From Nilaparvata lugens (taxonomy: Eukaryota > Arthropoda > Insecta > Hemiptera > Delphacidae): a stretch of 64,000 nucleotides of DNA. The position numbers were made by a program, and so were the translations under genes. This document shows positions 46,085 to 57,583 of this stretch, piece after piece. The stretch spans positions 24,315,872 to 24,379,871 of the forward strand of contig NC_052506.1 of assembly GCF_014356525.2 (NCBI RefSeq). Reading direction: 5' to 3'. How positions within the stretch are numbered: the stretch's first letter is position 1; each line of letters opens with the position of its first letter. The notes under the pieces were generated by a model. It made no database searches and had not been told where the DNA came from. It saw only the letters and a list, made by a program, of their open reading frames with translations.

Positions 46085-47218
46085 GAATCAATTGTTAGGA
46101 AATGGTAATAAACACAATTTGTTTACTGGACTTCTGGATTCCCCATTGGTGGTTTTTACTGTAGCTACTCTAACACAATTGTCACGTCCAGGATGAATTG
46201 CAGTCACTCTTGAAAGTGGCCATTTGAAGGGTGGTATGTTGCCTTCCTTGACAACCACCATGCTGCCTGGTTGAATAGCAGAGGAGTTTTACTGCCACTT
46301 GTAGCGCTGCTGCAGGTTGAAAAGGTAGTCCTTTGACCAGCGTGCCCAGAAGTGCTGTTTCATTTGCTGCACATGTTGCCACTGATTGAGCCGATTTTGT
46401 GATATATCTAGAAGATTGGGTTCTGGAAGGTCGGTAAGAACACTGCCAATCAGGAAGTGTGCTGGAGTCAGAGCAACAAGGTCTGATGGCTCTTCAGACA
46501 TTGGAGTAATAGGCCGGGAATTCACACAAGCCTCTATTTGAGTAATTAGAGTGATGAACTCTATTATTGTTAAGCATGATTGACCAATAACTCTTTTCAG
46601 GTGAGTTTTCAAAAGTTTCACCGAAGATTCTCATAAACTGCCGAAGTTTGGTGCACTTGGAGGCTGAAAGTGCCACTTTATACCCTCTTGAGCAATTGAG
46701 GTTTGGAATTTTTCACTGTCCAAGATGTGGTGAATCTCTCTTTGGGCTCCTACAAAATTGGTTCCTTTGTCAGAATACATTTCTGATGATCTCCCTCTTC
46801 TGGATATGAAACGTTGCAGTGCAGCAATGAATGAAGCAGTCGACATGTCTTCAGCTAGCTCAAGATGAACTGCTTTGCAGCTGAAGCAGATGAATACACA
46901 AATGTAGCACTTTGTTCCTTGTTGTCCTTTTTTTCGAGAAGGTTTGACAAAAAATGAGCCACAGTAATCGACTCCAGATACTGTGAATGGTCTCAGAGGT
47001 ACAGTCACTCTGGGCGTTGGAAGATTACCCATCAGCTGCACCTGTAGTTTTGGGCTGGTTTGGAAGCATCTCACACATTGGTGAAAAATATGACGTGTAA
47101 GATTTCTGCCCCCTAAAGGCCTAATTTTGTTCAGCTTTGCTTGAGGTCCACTGTGTTTTGTTCTCACATGAACATCATATGCAATCAGTTCAACAATTTT
47201 GTGTTTTTTGGGTAACAA
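46085..47218 (-). pseudogene. BEL/Pao 2 integrase and DUF5641 domain
   Basis: The HHCC zinc region (HVRTKHS...CVRCF) is followed by the core with GVDYCG and YSDKGTNFVG, two of the three catalytic acidic residues. An in-frame TGA near 46634 replaces a Trp just before the third (Glu). The frame continues in ESSVKLLKTHLK, then NSRPITPMSEEP.DLVALTPAHFLIG, and the DUF5641 end near 46090 (VRVATVKTTNGESRSPV.KLCLLP) with another stop near 46290. In life it would insert the cDNA. Confidence 0.88.
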
Positions 47219-48230
47219 TTGGATGTTTTTGATCCATTGGAAGATTGGAGTTTTGCAATCGTCCTCCTACTCCGATTATTTCATCTTCATCTAAGTAGGG
47301 ATGCAATGATAAAAGTTGACTCTGCTTGTTCACAGACTTTCCTGCCTTGAGCTCTTCTAGCTCCTTATGGAATGACTCACTTTGAGGAAGTTTAATTAGT
47401 TTCACTTCTGCAGATTGCAATTCTGCTACTGACAGAGCCCAAGAAACTTGTGTTCTATGTGAGGATGAGTGACAATTTTTGATGAATTGCATACAATAGG
47501 CTAGAATAGGCAACATTTTTGATAATAATGAATATTTATTTACGTTGATAGCATCTGTCACAGTAAGATAGGCAATGGTTTGAGATTTACGCCTCTCAGG
47601 AATTTCTTCTTCTCTTAGATTGATTGTTTGATTGGAAACAAATTCACTGCTAATCTCTTTGTTCTTGAGAAAGGCTGGCCCTTCCCAATATAAGTTGTTG
47701 TTCAATAATTTTTCAGGCTCAAGACCTCTAGACAAGAAATCTGCTGGGTTAGAAGTTCCCTGAATATGATTACATGATTGTACATTGCTCAGATCCTGGA
47801 TTTTTGCTACTCGATTAGAAACAAATGTAGTCCAATGTGATGATGGGGCCAGAACAATCATTGAGTCAGTATACAGATATATGTTTTGTATTGGAAGATG
47901 CAGTGCATCAACAACAGTCTTTGTCAATTCTGCCAATAGGAGAGCTCCACACAATTCTAGTCTTGGAAGAGAGACCTTTTTTATTGGCGTTACTTGAGAC
48001 TTAGAAGTAACAAGATAAGATATGTTTTGTGGAGAACCAATGCATCTTAAATATACACATCCACCATATGCCACTTCAGACACATCAGAAAATCCATGAA
48101 TCATATTGATTTGCAATGATTTTGTTTGTGATACACCTGGGTATTTGCAATTGAGTGAGAATTGGTATTGTTTGTCTGAATAACATTCATTGATTTGCAG
48201 TCTCTCCAGGCAGGGGATAATCCCAGCCAA
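47190..48230 (-). pseudogene. BEL/Pao 2 RNase H and pol linker region
   Basis: 346 codons open. RNase H landmarks are HGFSDVSEVAYGGCVYLR (first acidic residue), SLPRLELCGALLLAEL (Glu), YLYTDSMIVLA (Asp) and NPADFLSRG (last Asp). The region following resembles the helical linker before the integrase zinc domain (YLDEDEIIGVGGRLQNSNLP). The open frame itself is undamaged, but it is cut off from RT by stops near 48427 and 48232. Confidence 0.88.
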
Positions 48231-49107
48231 TCTTACATGTCCACAATTTCTGCATCAATAATTTTTCTAACAAAACCACAGGGCCAATGATTCCCAGAGG
48301 ATCAAATATTTGACCAATAGCTGACAAGACAGATCTCTTTGTCAACTTGTGATTGAATTGTTTGTTTTGGAATGTGAATTGAAAGACATCTGTTTTGGGA
48401 TTCCAAATGATACCTAATGTTTTGATATTCTAATCTTGGTCCAAGTTGAAAGTTTTTTGTTCAATATCTTCATCAGGAACATTCTTCAAAACTTCTGGGC
48501 TGTTACTACACCATTTCCTCAAATGGAAACCACCACTTTTGGCTAAGTTCCTTAAGTCATTTACATTTTTTTTAAATTCTTCAACTGATTCACCACCTGT
48601 TATAGCATTGTCTACATGGAAATCATGAAGCATAACTTGTGAAGCCTTTGGGAAATTATCACTCTCATCATAGGCCAATTGGTTCAATGTTCGTGTTGCA
48701 AGATATGATGCACTAGCTGTTCCATATGTGACAGTTGATAATTTGTATATTTTGATAGACTCCTTTGAATTTTCAAGCCAAAGAATCAGTTGGAGATTGG
48801 TTTGATCGGGATTGATCAGTATTTGTCTATACATTTTCTCAATGTCAGCTATTGTAGCAATCTTGTGAGTTCGGAATCTTAGGATGATATTTATCAATGA
48901 AGATTGTACAGTAAGTTCTACAATTGAAATGTCATTCAATGAAGTTCCAGTAGAAGTTTTACATGAAGCATCAAATACAACTCGAACTTTGGTTGTTGTA
49001 GAGGTTTCCTTGATGACTGCATGGTGAGGAATGAAGTAATATGTGGATGAATTAGCTTCTTCTTCAGTTATCTGTTTCATGTGTTGCATGTTCTCATATT
49101 CTCTCAT
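48231..49107 (-). pseudogene. BEL/Pao 2 reverse transcriptase with mutated active site
   Basis: RT fingers and palm: YFIPHHAVIK, VRVVFDASCKTSTGTSLND, motif A IADIEKMYRQI (first catalytic Asp kept), YGTASASYLATR, then DFHVDNAITG where the family has (Y/H)VDD. The second Asp is Asn (AAT at 48607-48609), one transition from GAT. Stops follow near 48427 and 48232. This copy could not synthesise cDNA. Confidence 0.9.
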
Positions 49108-49116
49108 GAATTTGAT

Positions 49117-49886
49117 TTATTCTGTTTTGAGATGTTCATTCTTTTCCAACCGTTTTTCCAAGTAGATGAATCTCTTGGGTGCTGTGTCATAGGATTGGAC
49201 TAGTTCATTCAACTCTTTCTTCAATGGAATTTTTACAGAGTATCTGCCATCTTGATCTCGTTGTGTTGTCTTTGTGTAGTATTCTTCACAATATTTGTCA
49301 TTTCCACTAAAGAGCCTGTTACCCTCTAATTCTTCAATTTTCCAAAAATTGTTCATTGTGTTGTTAAGTTCTTCAATTGTTGTTAAGTTGCACACTGTTG
49401 ATAGGTATGAAGTTTCAATGTTGATGTTCACTTTGCCAGGAACTAACCAGCTAAATGTTGAATTTTGAAGAGTTGGAGATGTCTCGTTGACCGTAATTTT
49501 TCTGTCACAAATGTCATAGATTAGTTCTGCACCAAGAAGAATATCAATGTCACTAGGTGTGTGACATTTAGGATCTGCCAACTGTATGTTTTCAGGAATG
49601 TTCAGCCTTGAAATTGGTATTTCAATGATGGGTAGCTTCTGAGTGATTTTTTCAAGACAATACATTCAATGTATGCCGAAAATGAAATCATTCTGGATTG
49701 GATGTTGCAGTCAACTGTGTGACATGTCTTTGTAGAAGATTGTCCAATACCACTAACTTCAATAGCTGATTTCTTTCTTGGAAGTTTCAGGAATTGTGCT
49801 GTCCTTTTAAATATGAAGTTTGATTGAGATCCACTGTCAAGCAAGGCTCTGCATAGGTGAGGAGTCCCACAACTGTCCTTTACTGT
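49117..49886 (-). pseudogene. BEL/Pao 2 retropepsin (DUF1758) region
   Basis: The protease active site LLDSGSQSNFI lies near 49815-49845. After a frame break at about 49665, DIDILLGAELIYDI and the linker STVCNLTTIEELNNTMNNFWKIEE follow. It would cut the polyprotein. The upstream coding sequence is interrupted exactly at 49886 by the solo LTR. Confidence 0.85.
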
Positions 49887-50332
49887 TGGTAATCCCGTCC
49901 TGTCCCCAAACCTATGGATTGGGGTACAGTTAAGATTTAATTCATGAAAACGTCAACAGCCCCAAAAGTAAGTCTTTAATTTGCACTAACCTTGGAACTG
50001 GCGAGGAAGTGGACTGTATCTCGTGTGTAGAAGTTACTGCTGACGATATCCTGTCTTTATGCGTAGGCCTATATGATATTGTACATATATCACAAAACGA
50101 AACGAGGTAATTGCGTTCAGCTCGAACGCCACGGAAACAGGAGAAAACGAAACGAAACGATGTTGACTTCTCGAGCACAATTCTTGAAGTGCTGGTTTGA
50201 AAGATAAACGGGGAGGTTGAAGGAGGGGTGAGGGAGAGAGGTTATCTTGCCTCTTTGGGAGAGGGGGAAGGGGGGGAAAGCACAAACTAATCAACCCACA
50301 ATCAAGGCTGCCGATCCTCCATGAATCCACCA
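49887..50332. mobile_element. Solo LTR inserted in BEL/Pao 2
   Basis: 446-bp insert that begins TGGTAATCCC and ends GAATCCACCA (TG...CA), flanked by a 5-bp direct repeat ACTGT (49882-49886 and 50333-50337). Removing it with one repeat copy brings the gag and protease frames back into register. Size, TG...CA ends and target duplication fit a solo LTR. It contains no gene. The parent family is unknown to me. Confidence 0.75.
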
Positions 50333-52623
50333 ACTGTGATGATTGCTGTTGAGAGCATGATGTGTGTATTTGATGGCTGCTTCACATTAGATGTTGATGC
50401 AATTGTGTGTTGTATAGGAGGTGAAGATTTTTCCTTTTGGGTAGACTGATCAGAAGATTTGTTGGGCCTATGCGCAGTAGTGTGTTGTGTCTTCCACTGC
50501 ATAGTTTACATCGGCCTGACTTACAGTCTGCAGCTGCATGACCATCCTGGAGGCAGTTGAAACACATGTGAAGTTTTTTGACCTCCCTTTCACGTTCAGA
50601 CACAGATAATGATTTGAATTTCTTACAATGGAATAGTTGATGGTAAGGTTCAGCACATAGTTGACAATTTGGTTTCACTGCAGCATGGAAGTTGTTTGAA
50701 GTAGGCCTCTTGTTGTGAACACCTTGGTGAGGTCGACTAGATGAAGATCCTTGAACACTTGAGGAGGATTTGCTTGTTCCAATGGACTCAAGCACCTGGC
50801 ATTTATGCTTCAAGAAGTCTTCAAGTTGCTTCATGGTAGGTAATTCTGAAGTTTCTAGAGAATTTTCCCATTCACAGAGCGTTGCAGCATCCAATTTTCT
50901 TGTGATAATATGAACTATCAGAGTGTCCCAGTGCTCTGTGGGTTCACCAAGACCTGTTAATGCTCGAATGTGCTTCAATGAATCATCTAGGAGATGTCGT
51001 AGAGATGTTGAAGAAGCCTTGTCACATTTGTTCAAATTGAAGAGTGCATTTATATGCTTGTTGATGAGAACACGTTTATTTCCAAATCGATCAGTAAGTA
51101 GCTCCCATGCTACTTGGTAGTTTTCAGCTGAGCTCTCTAATGACTGTAGGATCTCAGCAGCTTCACCCTCCAATGCTCCCTTTAAATAGTGAAATTTGTG
51201 AGTCTCTAACAATTTCCTTGAATGAATTAGGGCAACAAAGGTATCATGAAATGATGGCCACTCATCCTAATTTCCACTGAATATTGGAAGTTTTATCTCA
51301 GGGAGTTTGTATGGAATATCGTTGATTTCAGGTTTGATGTTTATTTTTGTTACTTCATGTTTTGAAATTAAATTTTCAGCCTGAGCACTCAAGTCAAAAA
51401 ATTCTTTTTCGAAATTTTCATTTTCACTTTCATCATCAGATTCATCTGACATTTCTGCTAACTCAATTTGTTTCTGTATTCTATCAAATTCTTGCCAATA
51501 TTCATTCAGCGTTGACAATCTGATTTTCAATTTTTCAATTTTACAATCTGATTTTCTCACCCAACATAACCGGGCAACCACCAATATCTCTGGATTTAAG
51601 AATGAATACCAATAAAACCAATACTATGGATGAAGAGCAAGAGATAAAATCACTGGAAAGAGTGCAAACTATGAAATACCTAGGAATATTAGTTGACCAA
51701 CACCTCGAGTGGAACAGACACATAGAATATTTATGTTCAAAACTAAAGTATGTGATACACATCTTCTACAGAATACAAAAAATAAAAAATTTGGATATAA
51801 TTAGGAAAGTATATTATGCATACGCCCACTCATTATTTCAATATGTAATAGAGGTCTGGGTCGCCGCCTTTGACACACATTTAAAAAAGTTTTTATTTTG
51901 CAAAAACACATTATAAGAGCAGCTCTTGGAAGACCACGACTTTATTCAAGTAGAGAAATTCTCATCGAACTAAATGTCCCGACTCTGAGACAGACCTACA
52001 TTAAAAGAGTAATTCGTTACATAAACAAACATAGAAATCAGTTTAAAATTCATACAACTCCCTATAACACACAGGCAAACAGTACAAATACATTTAACAT
52101 ACATCTCATAAAGCTTACTATATGCAGACATCAACTTCAATACTATTGTAATTATTTAATCAATAAAATACCACTAGATTTTGTTAACAGGAATATAACT
52201 GGGAATTTAAATAGAATTATACAGGAATGGATTGACAGGAACATCTACTTTAAATTAATCTAATGAATAAGAGTTTGAGATACATTCGTGTATGTCTAAA
52301 TTTTAGGATGTTGAGGATATGATTTAATATTTTTGTTTTTGTTTTGTATTCTTTCTTTTCTTTATTACTATTGTGATTTTATTTTGTATCATGTAATTAC
52401 AATTGATTCACACCTGCACTCGGGATCTCCTTTGCAGGTTGTTATTAAACTTTATTGTCGATAATAATATAGTGTATGTAAATTATGTATCTATTTTGAA
52501 GAGACAATAAAGCAATTTCAATTTAGTAATGTCAATGGTACCTTTAGAAATTGCTGACTTAAATCGTGTTAGTTTTGCCTTCACAAGGCCACGTTCCTTT
52601 ATCAATTGTTTTGTTTCAGCCAT
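50333..52623 (-). pseudogene. BEL/Pao 2 gag, split by a LINE
   Basis: The ATG at 52623 (MAETKQLIKERGLVKAKLTRF) is a typical BEL gag start. The frame is broken at about 52527 by a LINE fragment and resumes near 51555 with IEKLKIRLSTLNEYWQEF and KLPEIKLPIFSGN. A frame break near 51265 follows. The long section 51212-50382 carries YLKGALEGEAAEILQSL, HCKKF and zinc knuckles (CFNCLQDGHAAADC, CKLCSGRHNTLL). It would coat the RNA genome. The solo LTR follows immediately. Confidence 0.9.
51560..52527 (+). mobile_element. 5'-truncated LINE inserted in BEL/Pao 2 gag
   Basis: Plus-strand coding for the C-terminal end of a non-LTR reverse transcriptase. MKYLGILVDQHLEWNRHIEYL at about 51671 is the hallmark motif after the palm in Jockey/CR1/RTE-type RTs. 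It is followed, after a frame shift near 51900, by RAALGRPRLYSS and LNVPTLRQTYIKRV to a stop at 52261. The 3' UTR ends with GAGACAATAAAGCAATTT near 52525. No target duplication was found by eye. Confidence 0.8.
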
Positions 52624-52675
52624 GATGATGAAAGATTAAGACATATTTAGCAAATACAGAAAAAAAAATACTAGT

Positions 52676-52830
52676 TGTGTTGCAAAGTTGTAGCTGCGCT
52701 GCTGTTGCAAATTGTGTTCTGTTGCAAGGAGCAGCTCTGTCTGCAGGAACAGCGTTGCAAGGTTGAAGCTGCGTTGCTGTTGCAAATTGTGTTCTGTTGC
52801 AAGGAGCAGCTCTGTCTGCAGGAACAGAGT
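52676..52830. repeat. ~77-bp tandem duplication in the BEL/Pao 2 leader
   Basis: GTTGCAA(A/G)GTTG(T/A)AGCTGCG through GAGCAGCTCTGTCTGCAGGA occurs twice. It lies just upstream of the gag start on the coding strand. Frames across it only translate the repeat. Confidence 0.85.
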
Positions 52831-53257
52831 GCAGACACTGTGTTGGGTGAGCGATGACTCAAGGACAAGGATGCTCTGCGACTGATCATCTCACAAGGAC
52901 TGCCAACTGAAGGATGCTCAGCGGGCGACCGGATTACGTGAGTGCCAACTGAGCGACTGACACGTACCACGAACAAAAGAAGATACACGGCATACATGCA
53001 CGAACGCGAAGACATGGACACGAAACACAACGACAAAATAATGAAAACAGGAAATAAAAACGAATTATACGATAATGAGTTAACGTATTTGAAGATAATA
53101 TAGTCACTATTCAACATACAGTTGACACAGTCACACAAGAATGATATTATTGTCACACACGATTGATATTGTTGATATCAATAGTTGATATTGTCATAAT
53201 GTTTTATAACAAGATTGATAATGTTATAATGTTACAGTACATTCCGGTAGTCATGAA

Positions 53258-53385
53258 GCTTACCAAGTTCACGAATTCACAAATCACACAAGACGAAGTT
53301 TATTACACATAAGTTCATGAATTCACAAATCACACAAGATAAAGTTTATTACACATAAGTTCATGAATTCACAAATCCAGTCGGA
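53258..53385. repeat. ~51-bp tandem repeats next to the 5' LTR of BEL/Pao 2
   Basis: AAGTTCA(T/C)GAATTCACAAATC plus CACACAAGA..AAGTTTATTACACAT is repeated two and a half times. The repeats lie between the gag leader and the LTR. A candidate primer-binding TGG occurs in the coding strand within 10 nt of the LTR, but the assignment is uncertain. Confidence 0.7.
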
Positions 53386-53399
53386 CTGACCAAGGCTTA

Positions 53400-53740
53400 T
53401 GGATGATTGGTGTAGAATAAAATGACACATGACACAAACATTTCACTGTTACAAAAATGGACTGTATTATGCAAGAAGATCAATGAAACAAAAGATCTTA
53501 ATATTATGAGTGTTTCGCACTTTCACTCATTATGCAAGAAGATCAATGAAACAAAAGATCTTAATATTATGAGTGTTTCACACTTTAACTCAAAAATAGT
53601 CAAATTGTCTGTACTTCATAGTTCACAACTCATCACCAACTCATGAACTCCCAGTTCATACATAGGCAGCATGGCCAGATGGGTTTATACAGGAAGCTCT
53701 TAACAGAGCACTCACAAAATGATACAAAACGGTGGTAACA
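53400..53740 (-). repeat. BEL/Pao 2 5' LTR with internal duplication
   Basis: 341 bp, same ends as the left LTR. A 63-bp block (TTATGCAAGAAGATCAATG... to ...CACTTTCACTCA) is present twice here and once in the left LTR, which accounts exactly for the length difference. Confidence 0.93.
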
Positions 53741-53745
53741 CTATG

Positions 53746-54430
53746 CACGTCACCCTTCAATTGCCCCCTCCACCACACAATGCCAGACAACAAAGGGGAA
53801 CACTGATATAACATCCAAACAGTTGTAAATTGAGTACTGTAATATTTTAGTGATGAATGTCTAAGATAATGTTAAATGAAACACAGCCCCTATATAAGCA
53901 TATGAACAGACTACCCACCATCTGTTCTAATTCTTCACACATTAGCTTCTATTGTTTGAGCTGTGGCAATAGTAAATGATATATCATTATGTACACCTAA
54001 TATAGAAGAGATTACTATCTATACCCATAGATTACATCTATATCTATAATGTATGTTAATCATCCAATTTAATTGAAATTCAGCATTTCGAAAATCATTA
54101 ATTATGGAAATGATTTTGCTAAGAGATGTAATTATTAGTAAGGATAGAGATAATGATTTTCTTAGTACCCTCTGAAGTATAGTGGTTGATGAATTGAACA
54201 TAGTTTTGGGAATTGATATCAAGATAAATTACTAATCAATATTAACAAATGTGTATCTCCTTAGTTTGAAATAATTGCCTTATATATAATCATAAATAGC
54301 GGAGGAAAGATTCATTTATGGAGCAGAAAGCCAGCTCATGGAAAATGCCAAGGTATATCTACTGTGAAATCTATTAATATGAATTTCCTATTATTGTATT
54401 GAAGGGCACCTCAGTCATTGAATCCTGAAA
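53746..54430. other. No recognisable gene; one TATA-like box
   Basis: TATATAAG at 53891-53898 in CCCCTATATAAGC is a good TATA context on the plus strand, but no convincing frame follows within 500 bp. The rest is AT-rich. Confidence 0.4.
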
Positions 54431-54434
54431 TGAT

Positions 54435-55207
54435 TCAATTTACCTTTATTTTTAGAAGGTCGGTCATCCTCTCAACTGTGTGGACTCTCTTGGATCCTCC
54501 CTCGCCAATAGAGATCTTGATCCTCCTGTCAGATGACCAGACATTCCAGTGCCCATGACAGTCGGCCGCAGTCTTGAGGATCTTGAAAAGCTCCACAGTC
54601 TGATCCTCGCAAATGGTGACACCAGAACCCTTCAGCTCCCTCTTAGCGTTGAAGATCATCTTACTGGTCTGGTAGCTGCAGAGTCGAACTATGATGGGTC
54701 GGTCCTTAGGTATCACTTGCCCTTGTTGAGGTCGTTGACGCCTTCCAATGCAATACAAGCGGCTGACATCCACCAGAGTCACGGGCACATTCAGCTTCTT
54801 GTTGAAGACATCAAGCACCAGCAGGTCCGTGTTTTCTTTGTTGCTCTCCGGGATCCCAAAAATATGTATTGAATGTTGGCGCCTGTATTGCTCAAGGTCG
54901 TCGACCTTCAGGTGATAAAACACCTCCAGGTCACAAATTCTATCATGCAGCTGTTTGTTCTCCTCCTTCAATGCCTGAAGTTCCTCGAAAACAGACTTCA
55001 CAGCCATTGAGACGGCATTTTGTACAGATTCTTCAATTCACTGTCAAATAATGCAGAGGGTCTCTTTAGACAATGATCCAGAGTTAGCTGGAGAAGGCCC
55101 CGGGTTGACCTCATTCTTCGGCGTGCCTCTGTTTGGTCGAACCATAGTGTATCATTAGGTGGATTTACACTTTTACAGGCGAGAGGGTAGACTGAAGAAT
55201 TAGACAT
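54435..55207 (-). CDS. LINE ORF1-type protein (RRM/FP-like), isolated
   Basis: The main frame 55007-54435 (190 codons) begins in a coiled coil (FEELQALKEENKQLHDRI). It continues into LEQYRRQHSIHIFGIPE, RPIIVRLCSYQTSKMIF and VTICEDQTVELFKIL, the signature of ORF1 proteins of insect non-LTR elements related to the baculovirus FP protein family. These bind RNA as chaperones. An upstream frame (55207-54998, PNDTLWFDQTEARRRM) overlaps with a shift and may be the original N-terminus. No ORF2 follows towards 53.7 kb, so this is a fragment or an orphaned ORF1. Confidence 0.6.
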
Positions 55208-55384
55208 GTTTTTTCAAGATGAATAAAAAGAGTGTGAGTTAATCAAAAATATGATTCCACTATTGAATTTAGCTCGAGAAACTGAATAATTTGATGTGTA
55301 ATTTGTAGTGAATTGAACTGTTGAACCCTACGAAATATCTATCAGAAGATGGTGCCGAACTAACACATGTTTACTCACTCAACA

Positions 55385-55540
55385 TTACCAAGAGAGTGAG
55401 AGAGAGAGAGAGAGAAAGAGTGAGTGATCTATGGTGGAGGGAGAAAGCTATTTTTGGTTGCGGGAGGTGGTGAAGGAGCGGGGGAGGGGGAAAGGGGAGA
55501 TATTCCAAGAAAAGCTTCCTCAAATCCATAGTTATCATCT
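55385..55540 (-). repeat. C-rich dispersed repeat plus GA microsatellite
   Basis: Reverse-complement counterpart of 9126-9345: a GA run, then AAAGCTATTTTTGG, a G-rich block and GGGGAGATATTCC. It shows that the family is dispersed through this locus. Confidence 0.5.
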
Positions 55541-57455
55541 ACTCTTAATCCGATATTTGATTTTGTTTTGATTTCTCACATTTTCCAAGAACTAATTGAG
55601 AGAAAATTGAAAAATTTAGTACATAACTTCAGCTAGGCTTACAGTGTTGTATAAGGTGGAAAAAATCATGCCGAAAATTCACAGAGAATCCGCGTTTTTC
55701 CAGTGTTCATTTGCATTTACTCAGCCTAATCAATGAATAGATAATTTTCAAATTTAGTACAGATTTCCAGCCAGGTTCTAGAAATGTTGTGGTAGAAAGG
55801 CTCAAAAATTTCGCCGTGAATACGCCCAAAATCGGTGTTTTTTTTATTTTCCCTGAGTTTCAAGAGAAATGATTTACAGATAAGTTTGAAATGTGGTACA
55901 TTGGTTCAACTGAAGTCTACAGAAATAATAATGTTGTATTGAGAGTGCTTGGAAATTACGCCAAAGACAGCCTACTTCCTAATTAATGTTTCCCAGCATT
56001 TTAATGTGTTTTACAGATTTTCCGACAACAAAATAAAAGAAAACGTTTTCTCTGTTAGCACTGCTACAATAGAGGTTCTACAGAGGTTCAGCTGGTGTCT
56101 AGAGAGATTGTGTAAAGAGAGCTTAAAGATTCTGTCGAAGGCTTTTCAGGGATGACTGAACTTGAAAATGTAACTTGATACACAAGTTCTGCTTGGGTAA
56201 TTGCGGTGCTAATTTAGAGGGTTTCCTTTCTACAGTTTTTCAATGAATTCTTCCAGATTTCTTAAATGGATTAGAACTTGATAGGACGAAATGATTTTTT
56301 TTAAGTTCTGTACATTATTTGTTAAGAAGAACTGAACTGTTCACTTTATGTGGGAAATGATATTCATATTCAAAATGGACAGACATTTTTTCAACCCTGA
56401 GCCACATAGTTACTATCAACTTCTTCAAGAGATGATGGATAGAAAATGTTCATATTTGATGCAAAGGCTCAGCTAAATCAATTTTTTTTTTACAATGAGC
56501 TTGAAAAGTTTTCAAGCGATACGACCAGAATGGGTGTTTTCCTGCATGGTTTCAGTCAACTAGTGATTTAATCGAGCCTAAAAATGTATATTCGACTATT
56601 TGACGGGAGGAAGCAAGCTCAAATGAAAAATGAAGGCGAGCAAAGCGAGTCTGCTGTCCTCATCTCTGGATGAACGAGGGTCCAGTATATTTATATGGAT
56701 AGATAGATATATCTATATAGATAAATAGTATAAAAAGAATTTGAATTTTCAATACACATATTGTAATTCCTATTTTCTACACTCTGTATACATATAAAGG
56801 ACAGATTATTATAAAAAGAGATTCATGATACAACTTACGCAAGAGTTTGGTAGATGAACGAATAAAAACAACAAAAAAATCAACCTCATGTCGGATCCTT
56901 GAATTCTTAAAAAAATTTAAATCAACGACTTCACACAAGATGTATATCCAAGAATGAATTGGCCCACTGTACAGTTGGCAAACTGAACCAATACTGAGTC
57001 AATCAGTAGGCTGTAATATTCCGTTTCAATGCATAACAGTTATGCATAACAGTTAGTTACTAGTGTCAAAATCGACGTTATTCGCCTGTGAGATTCACTT
57101 CACACTGTCAGCTGTGGATCAAATGGAAAGCATCCATGTCATTTGTAAGCTTTACTGACAGTCTGATGAGAAACTCAGTAGCACGTGCAAATGAAAATAG
57201 TGCCTTAATTATTTGTTACGTCGGTTCTAGCTTCTCAACAAAGATGTTTTGCATAGTTGTCTATTGAACAGTGATACATGTATTCCATTGAAGGGAGTGG
57301 TGGTTCCTTGGCGAGTCACTAATTTTCATATGAAACATATTATTAATTAAATCGTTAAAATATAATCTTTGATGAAGAAAATGTATAATCAATCCATCTT
57401 GTTTGTAGTTACTGCAGTGTTTGTGATGACTCCTCAACGAGTCTCTTCAATGGCG
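55541..57455. other. No recognisable gene
   Basis: AT-rich sequence. A short TAGA/TATC microsatellite lies near 56698-56730. No frame with domain evidence. Confidence 0.5.
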
Positions 57456-57583
57456 GACTTCCAAAACTTCCCGTTCTCGTGTAGTGGCTGTACTGCTTCT
57501 GTGCTTCTAACGTGAGATTCCCTATTAGCTGTCAGCATTGGTTGAATGGGAAGCAGTGATGTTATTGCCATGAGGAATACTAA

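Larger units (their letters stand above)
45721..53740 (-). mobile_element. BEL/Pao retrotransposon 2, full length but defective
   Basis: 8.0 kb bounded by LTRs and flanked by a perfect 5-bp target duplication (CTATG at 45716-45720 and 53741-53745), as expected for BEL/Pao. On the coding strand the order is 5' LTR, leader, gag, retropepsin, RT, RNase H, integrase, DUF5641 domain, polypurine tract, 3' LTR. It carries two later insertions: a solo LTR (49887-50332) and a LINE fragment (about 51560-52527). Stops, frameshifts and an RT active-site change make it inactive. Confidence 0.93.

Noticed and set aside
49887..50332. Reading the insert as a spliced intron of BEL/Pao 2
   Set aside because: A 5-bp direct repeat with TG...CA ends explains it better than weak splice-site matches.
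49942..50333. Minus-strand frames of about 80-100 codons
   Set aside because: They lie wholly inside the solo LTR and have no protein features.
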